DNA from: Plantago elongata
Taxonomy: Eukaryota; Streptophyta; Magnoliopsida; Lamiales; Plantaginaceae
Reading direction: 5' to 3'
NCBI GenBank assembly: GCA_036897095.1
Contig: JAYMSP010000132.1
Location: 1 to 64,000, forward strand
Length of the DNA stretch: 64,000 nt
Part shown: in pieces, positions 35,925-48,568 of the stretch
Layout of the letters: each line of letters opens with the position of its first letter
Position numbering within the stretch: position 1 is the first letter of the stretch
Notes under the pieces: model-generated
Seen by the model: the letters and a program-made list of their open reading frames with translations, nothing else
Databases searched by the model: none
Told to the model about the DNA's origin: nothing
Translations under genes and position numbers: made by a program

Positions 35925-37858
35925 CTGGAGAAATTAAGGTGTTGTTGGTTTTCAAGTTCGGGGGCAATAATTCACGCAACATTGTATTTAAACACCCTAT
36001 GATAAATGGTCCTAAGACCACCTCCAATGGAGGCTCCGTGAATGACACCGCACCGTGGCGCCTCCATCTGTGCCGCGCGGGTGGTAGCATGGCAGCAGCT
36101 GCTGCCAAGTATAAACCCTGGTTTCTATTTTTTCTTCTTTAATTTATTTTATTTTGTCCACTTTCAAACGCGAATAACTTGAAAAATATAAAAGTAAAAA
36201 ATATATAAAAATTATCAACGGATTCGTCTCTTCGAGATCTACTAATAGAGACCACTCTCGACTATTTTTGGATCATTCCATCTCGAACTCATTTTCTCTC
36301 TCAATTAAACTTAAAATAGTAAAACAACCTCTAAAAATATAATTTTATTAATTTCGACTTCTAAACACTATTATAATTATTAAATATGTTTTTTAGTAAA
36401 ATAAAAATAATTCTTTTTTTTGCATTTTAAACCTTAATAAATTATAAAACAACTTTAAAAAATGCAATTTTATTCATTTCAACGTCTAAGCACTTTTATA
36501 ATATGAATAATATGTAAATAAGATTAAAAAATTAAAAATTTCATGACGGGGCGACGACGTGATGACGATGCTTCACCACTGCAAAAAAAAACGCTCGACG
36601 ACGTATCATGAGACGTCCCCAATGGAGATGGCCTAATATTTATTTCATCATGACTTGATAAGGACTATTGATCAAAGTCAACTGGTTTTTGCTGATGTGG
36701 CAGTCAGTCAATGAGTTAACTATGCCACATCACAATTCCACCTCATTTCAATAATAAGAAATAGGAAAAAATAAATTTGAAAATCTTAAATTAAAATTCA
36801 ATAATTACAATTCAGATTGATATTTATAAAAATAAATTTTCTTTTATAAAAAATAAAATAAAATTTTAATTTAAAAAATGGAAAAAAAATTCCCAACAAC
36901 AATTACTATAATTCACCATATACTCTACCAATTCAATAAATAAAATTAAACCAACAGATAAATTATATCGATCGATCGATTTGAGTTTAAGGAGAAAACA
37001 GGAAGAAGAGAAGAAACAAGATAATTCATATACTCCTAATTCCTCTTCATCATCACACAAAACATCATCTCATCATACAAATTTTATGTCACTCTCTGCA
37101 ATCCAATTTTTTCAAAATTAAACAACAAGAATGGAACAAAACAACGAGCATCTCCCACCAACCTTTAATTCCAGCCACCGCTACTGCTCTCTTCCCCTGC
37201 TTCGACCGTAACTCCCCCCTCCGGTGGTCCCTCATGGTGGCAGATCGTACGGACGACAGAGATCTCAGGAAACTCGTTGTCCGCGTTGATGAAAACCCAT
37301 GAGTGGTCGGAGCTAGTTGCCGGTCCAAGATGGTAAACATTTATTCGCCGGTTCAATCGAAATTCTTCATGCCATGAAGAATCATCTCGCCGGAAGACGT
37401 TTATTCACCGGTCCAAGATGGTAGACTTTTACTTGCCGTGAAGGATCATCTCGCCGGAATTCTTCATGTTTCAATTTGGGGAAGAACACGGGAAATAGGG
37501 TTTGATTTTGGAGAATTTTGATGTCAGTTGCTTTGTTTAATTAGGTGTGTTTGTTTTTTTCCTTTTAATTATGTTGTTTCTCTTTGAATTTCAGAGAATT
37601 AAAAATTCAACTTCTTATTTTGTGTTTCTTTTTTCTATTTTTATTTTGTAATTTCATTTTCAGTTTCGATTTTTTAATATTAAAATTGACTAGGCTCGTG
37701 TGTTGACGACGGTTTGACGACTTACAGGGAATTTTACAAATGCCACCAGAGCAAAATTGGTCAATATCGTCAAAAATTACTTCTATCACATAGTGTCCAA
37801 ACGCGGTGCTACGTGAACCATTGACTCCAAACTTGAGGACTAATGGCGCCTTTCTCCC
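35925..37858. mobile_element. MULE inserted in the terpene synthase exon
   Basis: A perfect 9-bp duplication, atatcccat, at 35916-35924 and 37859-37867; on the minus strand it lies inside the exon codons for WDI. The ends are long diverged inverted repeats: left ggagaaattaaggtg... with ttcaagttcgggggcaat and attcacgcaacattg; right (reverse complement) ggagaaaggcgcc with ctcaagtttggagtcaat and gttcacgtagcaccg. No transposase. The interior around 37150-37460 is higher in GC, with a repeated phrase ttcaccggtccaagatgg and could be captured host DNA of unknown source. Contains the Harbinger-type MITE at 36016. Confidence 0.85.
36016..36633. mobile_element. PIF/Harbinger-type MITE nested in the MULE
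   Basis: Flanked by TAA on both sides (36013-36015 and 36634-36636), the 3-bp duplication of PIF/Harbinger elements. The ends gaccacctccaatgg and, in reverse complement, ggccatctccattgg match at 12 of 15. The interior contains AT-rich text (cgaataacttgaaaaat, tttattaatttcgactt) shared with the foldback pair at 38634-40812. Non-coding. Confidence 0.8.
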
Positions 37859-38478
37859 ATATCCCATTTGGAAAACATAAATTCGAATTTGAATACTGAT
37901 CATCAACTTAAAATGGACTAGTATTGGGCAGATTTATCGATCTTACCTCTGAATCACATCAGTGAAGAGTTCTTGTTCTTCCAAGGTGCCATAAACATCA
38001 TCGACTACTGTTAAGAGGGCAATAACCTTGGTGCAGATTGTTCATGTGTATCCATGTTGAGGCTCAAAGAAGCCTCCAGTGGTCCAACTGTAAGATCCCA
38101 CCAGGCTATCCCTTGTGAATGGCAGTTTTTCTGCAATACCTAATTCCATCCACCACCTGGAGACATGTTTGAGCTCTTCTTGGTACGTTGCTTGAAGAGT
38201 ATTGAAGTCAAACTTGGCAAACTCAAGAACTAAATTGTTGTTGTCAGGTCGACTCTTGTATGCATATATGAACCATCTGGTGTACGGTCGTTCTGCTCTC
38301 CAATGCAATGGGAGCTCCAGGGAAGATTTGATTTATATGTGTAGTTGATTTGCAGTATATTAGTTACACATGGTTGATTTTGAGTATATAAATCAAATTG
38401 CGTCCAACCCGGAGTATAATTTAACCAATTTTTCCAATCACAAAATAACCACACCATCTCCGACTTTCAGATCTCCTT

Positions 38479-38498
38479 CCCCCCCCCCCCCCCCCCCC
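38479..38498. repeat. Homopolymer run of 20 C
   Basis: Second long C run in the window, in intergenic DNA just upstream of the terpene synthase remnant. Length may be inexact. Confidence 0.85.
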
Positions 38499-38633
38499 AA
38501 TCTTCTTGAAGGAAATAAATTGTGATTACAATAACATCAACCTACATTTGAAATTGTAAATATGGTCTAATTATGAAAAGATTGGTGCATATAAAAAGTG
38601 ATGTTTGGATCTATTCTCGAACTTTTTACAAAT

Positions 38634-39712
38634 AAATACTAATCTATAAGACTTTTTACAAATTTCTTTGACAAATAAATTCTTCATCAAATCATTACAT
38701 TCAACAACAAATTGGTACATTAAAATGTACCTACAATGTAAACTAAAAGTGACATATAAAGGGAATCATAAATTTTTATACTTGATAAAATTATTCATAC
38801 TTATTTCTTTTCTTTTTTAAATTTTAATTTTGTTCACTTTAAAATGTATATAACTTGAAAAATAAAAATGTAAAAGGTAAATAAAAATCACCGGGAACTT
38901 TATTCTTACGAGATCTATAAATAAAGACCACTCTTGACTATATTTGAACTATTTTTCTAAGATTTATAAAAATCACTAATAACTTTATTTTAACCTTAAT
39001 AAATTGTAAAATGAGTTCTAAAAGTACAATTTTATTAATTTTAACTTTCAAACACTCTTGTAATATCGTATATACATATATATGTAAAAAAAGTAATAAT
39101 AATTTTCACGAAAGTGCGATGACGCGTCATGCCGAGATGCAAATAGTGGTCTGGGCACGGGCATTATTCCAGGGCACGGGGTCCGGGCATTGGGCACGGG
39201 CATTAGTCTCGGACGCTGGGCGCTGGGTCCGGGGCATTGTTGTCATATGAAGTTGTCGGGGAAGTAGAGAGTCTATGTATATATCGGTTCGGGGCACGAA
39301 CATCAGGTAAGTGCATTGGTCACGGGCATTTATATAGTCGTCGGGTAAGTAAAGAGTCTACGTATATACAGGTTCGAGACATTGGATCGGGGAAATGGGC
39401 ACTGTATACTGGGTAGGGACATTGGGCACGAACATTTCTTTATATAAATGATTATTTTACATACTTGAGATATTATAACAATGTTTAAAAGTTAAAATTA
39501 ATAAAATTACATCCGTACAACTCGTTTACAATTTCATTATGTTCAAATAATTCGTTGGTGATTTTCATGGATATTCGAAAAATAATTCAAACAGATCAAG
39601 AGTGGTATATATTTATAGACTCACAAAAATAAAGTTGTTATTGATATTTATATATTTCTTTAATAATTTTTTCTCCTCAAGTTATGAACTTTTTAAGTTG
39701 GACAAAATTAAA
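38634..39712. repeat. Foldback repeat, copy A
   Basis: An AT-rich left arm (about 38815-39085) is matched in inverse by 39440-39712: for example acaattttattaattttaac on the left and, reversed, on the right. Between the arms is a GC-rich core (39115-39430) with repeats of gggcacgggcatt and of agtagagagtctatgtatat. Copy B starts 1,166 bp later. Non-coding; probably an inverted-repeat transposon related to the Harbinger-type MITE at 36016. Confidence 0.7.
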
Positions 39713-39799
39713 TTTTCTCTAGCTTAGTTTGAGTATTATGAGATCATCAATCCATAAGAAAACAAGGGAGATAATCATTCAAAAAATAAAAAAGAGGTA

Positions 39800-40812
39800 C
39801 ATACTAATCCATAGCACTTTTTGCAAACTACTTTGACAACAAAATTCTTCATCAAGTCAATACATTCAACGACAAATTGATACATTAAAATGTAATTACA
39901 ATGTAAACCAAAAGTGACATATGAACGGGACCACAAATTATAGTACTTTATAAAACTCTTCATACTTTTTTTTTTTTGATTTTAATTTTGTCCACTTTAA
40001 AATCTATATAACTTGAAAAATAAAAATGCAAAAGATAAATAAAAATCACTGACGACTTTATTTTTAGGAGATCTACAAATAAAGAAGTCTCTTGATTATA
40101 TTTGAATTATTTTTCTGAGATTTAATAAAATCACTTATAACTTTATTTTAACCTTAATAAATTATAAATTGAGTTTTAAAAGTACAATTTATTAATTTTA
40201 GCTTTTAAAGACTCTTGTAATATCCTATATATCTTATTCAAAAAAAAAACATATATATGTAAAACAAAGTAATAAAAATTTTTAACGACAGTGCGATGAC
40301 GCGTCATGTCGAGATGCAAGTAGTGGTCGGGGCACAGGGTCCGGGCATTGGGCACGAGTATTGGTCTCGTACGCTGGTCACTGGGTTCGGGGCATTATTG
40401 TTATCTGAAGTTGTCGGGGAAGTAGAGAGTCAACATATATATCGTTTCGGGGCATTGGATCGGGGCACGAGCATGGGGTAGGTGGATTGATCACATACAT
40501 TTTTTCTCTATGTAGTCGTCGGGTAAGTAGAGAGTCTACGTATATATAGGTTCGAGATATTGAGTCGGGGCAATGGACACTGTGCATTGTAAGGGCATTG
40601 AGAATGACATTTCTTTATATAAATGATTATATTACATACTTGAGACCTTATAATAATGTTTAAAAGTTGAAATTAATAAAATTGCATCCGTACAACTCGT
40701 TTACAATTTGATAAGATTTAAATAAAATCGTTGGTGATTTTCATAGATATTTAAAAAATAATTTAAACATGATCAAGAGTGATCTATATTTATAGATCTC
40801 AAACAAATAAAT
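39800..40812. repeat. Foldback repeat, copy B
   Basis: Direct copy of 38634-39640, moderately diverged. Same order: left arm, core beginning gtgcgatgacgcgtcatg, then right arm ending near gatcaagagtgatctatatt. Either the same element inserted twice or a segment duplication of about 1.17 kb. Confidence 0.7.
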
Positions 40813-42076
40813 TCGTTACACATTTCATTGAATGTATAATGTATTAATTGAGGGCTCTCCTCAATAATTTTCGTTAGAAAATATTTAAAAGAAATGGACA
40901 CATCAATTGATACCCTCCCTTCTTTGATTTTACTTAATGAAGAAAGAAAAGGGCAAAACCGCAAAAGAACATGAATAGGCAAATGACCACCGCACATATA
41001 TAGTCCTTTGTCCTTTGTCTTGTCCTTCCCTAATTATGTCCCCTTATTAACATTACCACCAACCTTGACATAAATATACACCCTACAAATATATGTGTAA
41101 ACATATATACACATGAGACAATAGTCACAAATGCTCATCAAGTCACTAGCCACTTAATCTACCCTTTCTATGGGTTCCTACATGATTAAACATACAATTT
41201 TTAAAGTTAAAGAAATAGTATTTATAGTTAGTTAAATATATTTGGTTGATTCACACCCTTTGAAAGCGTGAGCGAAACGAGAGCACAAACAGAAACAATA
41301 GTTGAAAATCATCAAAATCTAAAAAAATATTAATACAAAAACGTCTTAAAGCGTGTTGCAATAATAATATTTAATACATTTTATTTATATTAAATATTTA
41401 ATCGTTTAAAAAATATAGTATCATAAATTAAAAATAATGTGTAATCCATAAATTCTATGCATAAAGTTTAAATTATTACTTTTTACCTATGAAAAATTGT
41501 AAAAATAAACAAAATAAGTAATATAAATGATTTAAAAACATCAAGCGAAATAAAACGTAATTAACGATATTTTAAAGGTTTTAAGGTGATCTAATCATAT
41601 ATCAGGGTGCCGGATAGGTACAACTAAAATGGACCCAACTACTCTTGGTGTAAATTGATACATGCTGTAATTCTAAATCTAGAAGTCAATATTTATTTAG
41701 GAGTTAAAGACACACCTACTCTGGCTTATTTGCTTATTTGAGCATCCTGTGGTCAACTGTTTTATTTTGCTAATATAAGTAATAAAATGATTTGATTTAA
41801 TTTAATTTAATTTAATACGTATGGACTTATGGATTGGTACAAACAGCATATCCCGCGTAATTAAAATAACTTTTATGTATATATATCCACCGCTCGCTAA
41901 GCACAGAGCAAGATAGACCCACTTACCCTTTACCTGACGTGTACGTGCTTTTACTTCCATTACCCAAAGTTAAGCATATCTTCCATTCCAAATTTACTTT
42001 TATATCCCTCCCTCCACTTTTCCTATGCCAAAGTTGCCAACATCTCTTTTTAGTGCCATGTCATTTCTAATAGTAA
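40813..42076. other. Intergenic, no gene seen
   Basis: AT-rich; no gene or element ends identified. Confidence 0.45.
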
Positions 42077-42280
42077 CTAATCCGTCCGTTCCGATTCGGA
42101 AGTCACACATAATTGAATATAAATTAAAAAATAATAATAATAAAGTAAAAAAATAATAAATTATGAATGTAATTGAATAAAGTAGAAGAAATAGTGAATA
42201 AAATATGATACATAATGTATAAAGTAAAAGAGAAATTTTTTATTTAAGAAAACGAGACTCTCAAACTGGGACGGAGGGAG
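42077..42280. mobile_element. Stowaway-type MITE upstream of the lipase gene
   Basis: The right end gggacggagggag followed by TA is the textbook Stowaway terminus. The left end ctaatccgtccgttcc is its diverged inverted partner. About 204 bp, AT-rich interior. It lies some 640 bp upstream of the lipase start codon and may be part of its promoter region. Confidence 0.65.
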
Positions 42281-42922
42281 TATAAAGTTGTCGTATATTA
42301 AAACTCAAATTCATATTTGATGAGAATAATCAATTGTAAAATAAAACTTTATCTTGAATGAATGAGATGAATTATAAGGTCGAAAAGTATTTAAACATTT
42401 ATAAAAAATTGAAAAAGTAATTAATATACAACTTTAACTCATAAAATCATGTTAAAATACTTAAATTTTTAATTTTATAGCAATCATCCAAATTGGAGCT
42501 ATTAACCCAACAATTAGTTCTTGAAGTGAAGGTTATAAATGTGGTTGCCAGGAGGCATTTTGATGTTTATTTTGTTCCGTTGGTGTTAAAATTAATTAAC
42601 ACTTTCCCAACTCTCAACGCCTTTCTCCTCTCACGCAATCAGCTTAAGAAACAGCTCCATCAAAACCAGACACACACAAACACAATACAATCAATTCAAT
42701 TCAATTGAATTACCAATCACAAATTGATCCATTCATTCATTCTCTATTGAACAAACTTACCCAAATCCAAATCACAAACTTCCTGGATCTCAAATCTCAA
42801 TTCCAATTCCAATTCCTCTCCCCTTATTTTATCAACAAACACAAACACTCCGTGTCTCCATGTATGTATATACACCACCAAATGTAGAAATGGCCACTTG
42901 ATTCACCACTGCACCCACTCCT

Positions 42923-45900
42923 ATGGCGGCCACAACTGTAGCCACGGGTGCGGCGGCGGTGCTGCTACTGTACTACGCCCTCAGCCGCCGCACATCGTCT
43001 GTCGCGGCGGAGGAGAATTCCGGCGGCGAGGATTACTCGGAGTCGAAGAGTAGATCGGCCAAGAGACGCCTATCGAGGCGACCAGCTCAGGCGCCTGCCA
43101 CGTGGCTGGAGACGATCTCTACGCTTTCTGATACTCTCAGGTTTACGTACACGGAGACTTTGGGGAAATGGCCGATCGGTGATTTGGCGTTTGGAATCAA
43201 TTATCTTATTCGTAGGCAGGTAATTTGCGTTTCTCTCCTTTTCCTTAATTAGCGATTTTTTTTTGTTGTTGTTGAATTTTTGCTTGTTTCAGTGTGATTA
43301 TGATGTTCTATTTGATTCAATTTTTGCTAGTTTAAGTGCGTAATGGCTAATCGAGTAGCTTAAACGAAACAATATGCTAAGGTCGTCGTGTATCTAAATA
43401 TAGTAGTAGCATTTGGTTTTATTATTCTGTGTCTTACTAATTCAGTTTGATGGTGATTATGACCCTCATCTGCAACGAGCGGTTTCATTGACATTCACAT
43501 TCTCTTGTTTTAGTTGCTGTCAATTGTGAAAAGGGAATTTTAGTCATTTTGTGGTGCAATTGCATGACAGTGGATATGCTTCTTGCTTCGCTGATCACAT
43601 CGGAAATATTTTTATTCAATGAATTGGTCTGGTGCGTTGACATTGAAATTGAGAATAGCTAGCGAAACACAACATGCAAGCAGATTCCTAGAGTAGATGA
43701 TTACTGGCAGTTGAGAGTAAATAACGTAGATAGCATGACCTATAGTTTCACTTAATATATCTGGTAAAATATAAAAGTCAGGTCAGCTTAGGTAGGTTTG
43801 TGTTTCATCATATAGGCATTGCTATATTGTATTTTTCTCACTGATGTAACCTACTATTGAAAGTTACATGGATATCAAAACCTGATATGTATTGTGTAAT
43901 GTTTGCAGGGGAATTTACAAGTGGCAAGTGTATATGCTGGAGAAAATTCTGTGCAATTGAAGGGCGTTGAGATCATCACTCAGTTGTATTATTATTTGAG
44001 ACTGTTAACTCTTTGCTATCTTTTCTCCAAAAAGCCCTTTCCTGTTTTTTTGGAGACTGCAGGATACACTGAAGTGCATGTCCTACTTCAGAAGCCTAAA
44101 GCTGGGGTATGTGACTGTGATCTCTGTTTTACATGTACTGATGTTTATGTGCATGCCTGGATTTGATATATGATTTTTCTGTTGCAGCTTCTGAAGCCTG
44201 CATTCACCATTTTGCGGGATGAAAACTCGAAGTGCTTCCTTCTTTTGATTCGTGGTACCCACAGCATTAAGGATACATTAACTGCAGCAACAGGTGCAGT
44301 GGTCCCTTTTCACCATTCAGTTTTAGAAGATGGTGGAATAGGCAATTTGGTTTTGGGATATGCCCATTGTGGGATGGTTGCTGCTGCTCGGTGGATAGCT
44401 AAACTAAGCACTCCATTTTTACTCAAAGCTCTTGAAGAATACCCTGATTATGAAGTAAAGGTGCGGGGTCATTATTCAATTCATATTCATTGGTTGCTGA
44501 TGTCTCTTATCCTCTCCCTTTCACACATGTGCACACACATCTGTTGCATCAGATGATTAAATTTACCAAATGAGAGTCATGGAGTGATAGTCAAAACTGA
44601 ATACATCATGTTATAACAAAGGAGTTAAACAGTTGGTTACCTGACTCTTTACTCTTCACACCTGATAGATAAAAACAAAGGTTACTTCTATGTTTATTCA
44701 GACATCAATGAAGACTCTGGAAGTACAGATGTAACTTAGTAGATAGTAGAAGCCTCAAATGCCGTATATGTTATTTCATGTAGTATCTGATTTACAAAGC
44801 ACGCGTTCTTCAGTCATGTATTTATACACACCAGCTTTTTGCTCAAAGTCAAGTAAATTGATGTGGATGTATGTTGAACAAACAGTTTACAAAAGATTGA
44901 ATATATATTGAGGCTAATATAAAATATCCTTCACTATGCTTAGTGCTTGTAAAGAACAGAATTGAGGCTGCTAGTGGACTATCTGTTCCACATCTATTGA
45001 CATTTGTTGTTCCAGAAGTTTGCTGCTTCAACATGCATGCCCTTGCCCAATATTATATTGACCCACATGTACGTGTACTTGTCTTTATGTTCTCAAAAAA
45101 TGTCGTTTGATTACAGATAGTTGGACATTCACTTGGTGGTGGTACAGCTGCATTGTTAACTTACATCTTTCGTGAACAAAAAGAGTTGTCCTCGAGCACC
45201 TGTTTTACATTTGCACCAGGCATGTTATTGTCCGCATTATATTTTCTCACCTAAAATCCTCAATTTCCATAAAATATGCAGAATTAGTTTTGTTTATAAA
45301 GCTTTAATTACAGCTGCCTGCATGACACTGGAGTTAGCTGAATCTGGGAAGCACTTCATAACCACTGTAGTAAACGGTTCCGATTTGGTACCCACTTTTT
45401 CAGCTGCTTCTGTGGATGATCTTCGTTCAGAGGTGAGCTACACATTAGTTTTGTCAAATGAACACTGAAGATTTAATAATATCTTGTGGAAGCAAAATGC
45501 ATCTCAGTTCTTTATGTATAAATATGGATCCTCTAAACTAAAACTCACAAATGGTCCTGGCACATTTTAAATTAGGTAACTGCTTCGTCTTGGTTAAACG
45601 ATCTCCGTGATCAAGTTGAAGGCAACCGAGTATTGAATGTCATTTATCGGTCGGCTACTGCACTTCAGTCTCGTTTACCATCCATATCAAATGCAAAAGC
45701 AAGGGTTGTGGGTGCAGGCGCGCTGTTACGACCAGTATCAAGTGGCACCGAGGTAATATGCCTAGAAATATGAATCCCTTCTTTTATTGTTTCATTATAT
45801 ATTTTTCTATAAAACACTGATTTCCTTTGGAAACCTAATTATACTTTGGTAATCTATGTTTCCCCTAAAGTTCGAAAAAAATAATTAGGTCTGTGGTTCT

Positions 45901-46884
45901 TTTAGCAATGACTAATGAGTTGTAAGTTGTAACCTAAGAGTCAGCTGTGATGTGTTTTTGCAATTAGCAGTACTTTCATTACTGAGCTCTGCAGTTTGCT
46001 TGATCAAGCTGGACTGCTGGAGTACCTGATAGTTTTATGGTAATTAGGGGTTAAATCAAAGGATCCTGTTAACTTTGGCTTATTGTAGCCTTTTTTTTTT
46101 AATTATCAGGGAAAGCTAACTTCTAACTGGGTTATGCATACTGTAGGTTGTGATCAGACGTGCTCAATATGTGGCTGAAGCAGTTGTTAGGACCCGTTCT
46201 TCCATATCATCGTGGAGTTGCATGGGTCCCAGACGCCGTGCTGCCGCCACTTCATCAAATGCTAAAACTGAGGACTCGCATGAGGTCCCTCTTGTTAGTG
46301 ACCGAACATCTGAATCCCTTATGACTGAAGTTATAAGCCACAACGTAACTGAAAACAAGACGGAATACTGTTCTTCAAGTGGCGCTGAAGAAACTGATGT
46401 AGATGAAGACCTAATCCATGTGGATAAAGTTATTACCGCAACCACGATAGAGGAGATAACTGAAGGCGAGCTGTGGTATGAATTGGAGAAGGAAATTAGG
46501 AGGCAGGAAAGTGAGATCCAGGAAGAAGAGGAGGAAGTGGCAAAGGAAATAACTGAAGAGGAAAAGGTTTTTGCTGACACAGTCGAAAGTCACACACCTG
46601 TTTCTTCCTCAGATGTTTCTGAAAACCTACTCCTCTTCCCTCCAGGTAGAATAATGCATATAGTTTCAGTACCGTCATCAGAATCAGGTGAAACCGGAGT
46701 TAATGGTGTGGCGGAAGAGCGAGTTGGTATTTATGAGACACCAAGAGAATTGTACAGTAAGCTTCGGTTGTCTAGGACAATGATAAATGATCATTACATG
46801 CCAATGTATAAGAAAATGATCGAACTGTTGATTAAACAATTAGAAGATGAACTAGATCCTGATTCTGGTTATGTAGTGACATGA
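42923..46884 (+). CDS. Class 3 lipase, DAGL-like, seven exons, complete
   Basis: Exons 42923-43219, 43909-44106, 44188-44460, 45117-45219, 45314-45432, 45576-45752 and 46147-46884 give 634 residues in frame. The N-terminus has a membrane anchor (ATGAAAVLLLYYALSRR). The N-terminal domain of plant class 3 lipases follows, then the alpha/beta-hydrolase core: LLIRGTHSIKDTLTA, the nucleophile elbow GHSLGGG with Ser at about residue 261, and a probable acid residue in NGSDLVPTFSA (Asp about 314). The last exon is a long acidic tail (ESEIQEEEEEVAKEI). It resembles the Arabidopsis proteins annotated as sn-1 diacylglycerol-lipase-like or calmodulin-binding heat-shock-like lipases, which should hydrolyse acylglycerols at a membrane; the true substrate is unproven. 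Intron 4 starts with GC instead of GT (45220). This gene is the donor of the Pack-MULE fragment at 31171. Confidence 0.93.
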
Positions 46885-48165
46885 ATGGAATGAAAATATA
46901 CTACATGCATATGTTATTGGTTTTGCTTGCAATACAATTTAGTTATTATTGGTTATGTTCCCCTTTAGGCCATTATCATTTACAATCCCGAATAATATTT
47001 GTTACCGGGTGAGGATTAACTAAACAATAGTGAAATATGTGAGCACGGGGATGCCGGCGCGGTTATTCATGAATAGCACCACGGATGATATGTTGATCCT
47101 ACTGTACCAAAATAAGTACTTTCCAGCGCACTTTGTTTTTACTTATACAAGAACTGAAAAACTTTCAAGTTGATCATCCATCATAGGATTGATTTAAAGC
47201 AAGTACGCTTTAATGTGGAGTTCTCGTAGGTGGATTTTCGGAAATAAAGATGCACCTTGTTGGTATGCGTATCGTTCTCAATTCCTTTAAGCTCTTAGAC
47301 TTGAAATATAGGGACATTTACATTTTTGTAATGACCCGGCCCTTTACGGGTTCAGCCCCGATCTTAGTGCCGGCGCAATTATCCATGAATAACTCTACGG
47401 ATAATATATTGATACAGTAGAATCAACATATCATTCAAAGTGGGCCGGATCGTTATAAATAATCAAATTGGTTTTGAATATTGGAGTGACACTCTCTAAT
47501 TAGAATATCATTCTTCATATCTTTTGAATGCAAAGAATTATGTCAAATCCATCTTTTTGATTGAAAAGTGTATGTAATTGAGATTTATCCCATTCGTGTA
47601 AAATGATAAATACTATCAACTCTAATATACGAAGGAATGTTCAAACTGTTAAAAATTTTAATAGCTATTGAAAATGAAAATTTCAAGCTGATGTTAATTG
47701 TAACATTGAGCATTTGCTTGAAGATTATTTCAGACATTTAGGTGTTGTTTGTCATACCGCTTAAGCGACCAACTCCCCATTCAAATCGAATTTTTATTAC
47801 ATAAAAAATTCAATTTAAATTGGGACAAGACCACTCAAATTATATCCCAACAATTTCTTAACCATGCGGACTATTTTCTGGGTCTAATTTTACCACTGTG
47901 GATTGGGAAATTACAATGATAAGAAAACAAAATAAGCACAAAAGAAATGGGAAAACAAAATGTTGCTAATATTAGCAGTAGTGCCACTGATTCTGCTCAC
48001 ACTCTTGTTGTGAGCTAAAAGATCTGTCTTTTATCGGAAAACTTCTTCTACCTCTCAATCTCAACACTTCTCAATTCCACTAGTTTCTCTCTAGAATCGA
48101 GATCTCCATTCTCAATGTCTGAAAAGATTTCCATTCATTCCTAATATTGTTCTTCTCCTAAAACG
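46885..48165. other. Intergenic with two diverged direct repeats, then ISA2 leader
   Basis: A block near 47046-47105 (gccggcgcggttattcatga, then acggatgatatgttgat) recurs diverged at about 47368-47425 (gccggcgcaattatccatga, acggataatatattgat). The pair may be the remains of an old repeat of unknown class. From about 48000 the text becomes a plausible 5' UTR for the next gene, ending at a GT donor at 48166. Confidence 0.45.
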
Positions 48166-48527
48166 GTAACCTCTTTCATACTCATCGTTTTTCTGATTAT
48201 TATTCTTAAGTTTATCTTTCGCCTATTTGCGTACAATTATCCTTGCAGATTGAAAGTTTGAAACCATTATCGTTTTCTTTGCTCGATTGACGATTGATTG
48301 TGAATGTTATGAACGGAAGAGTACATTGATTTATATGCATTTCCGATTAAATGGTGAAATTTTATAAGGTCAAAATTACAAGCTTTATGTGTTTTCTTTT
48401 GACAAAAGATCAAGAAATGCTAAACCCATGTAGGACTATAAGTTTCTTGTTAATATGAATGCTAACTTCTTTTGCTATTAGATTTTTCATTTTTCTTGTA
48501 ATTTAAACTGCCATGTTCGTTTGGCAG
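48166..48527 (+). other. Intron in the 5' UTR of the isoamylase 2 gene
   Basis: Donor aaacg|gtaacc and acceptor ttggcag|gacag, with a pyrimidine- and AT-rich body. Removing it puts the first in-frame ATG at 48569 near the 5' end of the second exon. The ATG at 48513 lies inside this intron and is out of frame. Confidence 0.6.
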
Positions 48528-48568
48528 GACAGTATATTGTTAAGATTGGGTTTACTGTATCTCTGGCC

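Larger units (their letters stand above)
35546..38327 (-). pseudogene. TPS-b monoterpene synthase remnant, disrupted by a MULE
   Basis: Three exon pieces in order on the minus strand. 38327-37947: SLELPLHWRAERPYTRWF, LVLEFAKFDFNTLQATYQEE, FEPQHGYT, an in-frame TGA, then [20 protein letters not shown] ending at a GT donor. 37868 down to about 35812, split by the element at 35925-37858: KWDIEQMHQTCFLAINQL, then ITEMSNEVLETQ. 35728-35546: WADLCTAYLQEARWYF, a one-base frame change, then GYTPRFEEYMDIAWISVA and HPITKEDTQCLQ. These are the class I terpene cyclase exons. The Mg-binding DDxxD site reads DDVYGT where functional enzymes have DDIYDVYGT, so three residues including the last Asp are lost. 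The 5' exons and the last exon are absent. It cannot make active enzyme. The family is clear; the product of the ancestor is not. Confidence 0.9.

Noticed and set aside
36866-37356. Small minus-strand frames inside the MULE at 35925
   Set aside because: No recognisable protein; may be captured non-coding host DNA.
48521-48568. Start of ISA2 at 48521 (TTG)
   Set aside because: Plants rarely start at TTG, and this region spans a likely 5' UTR splice acceptor; the ATG at 48569 is the first in frame.
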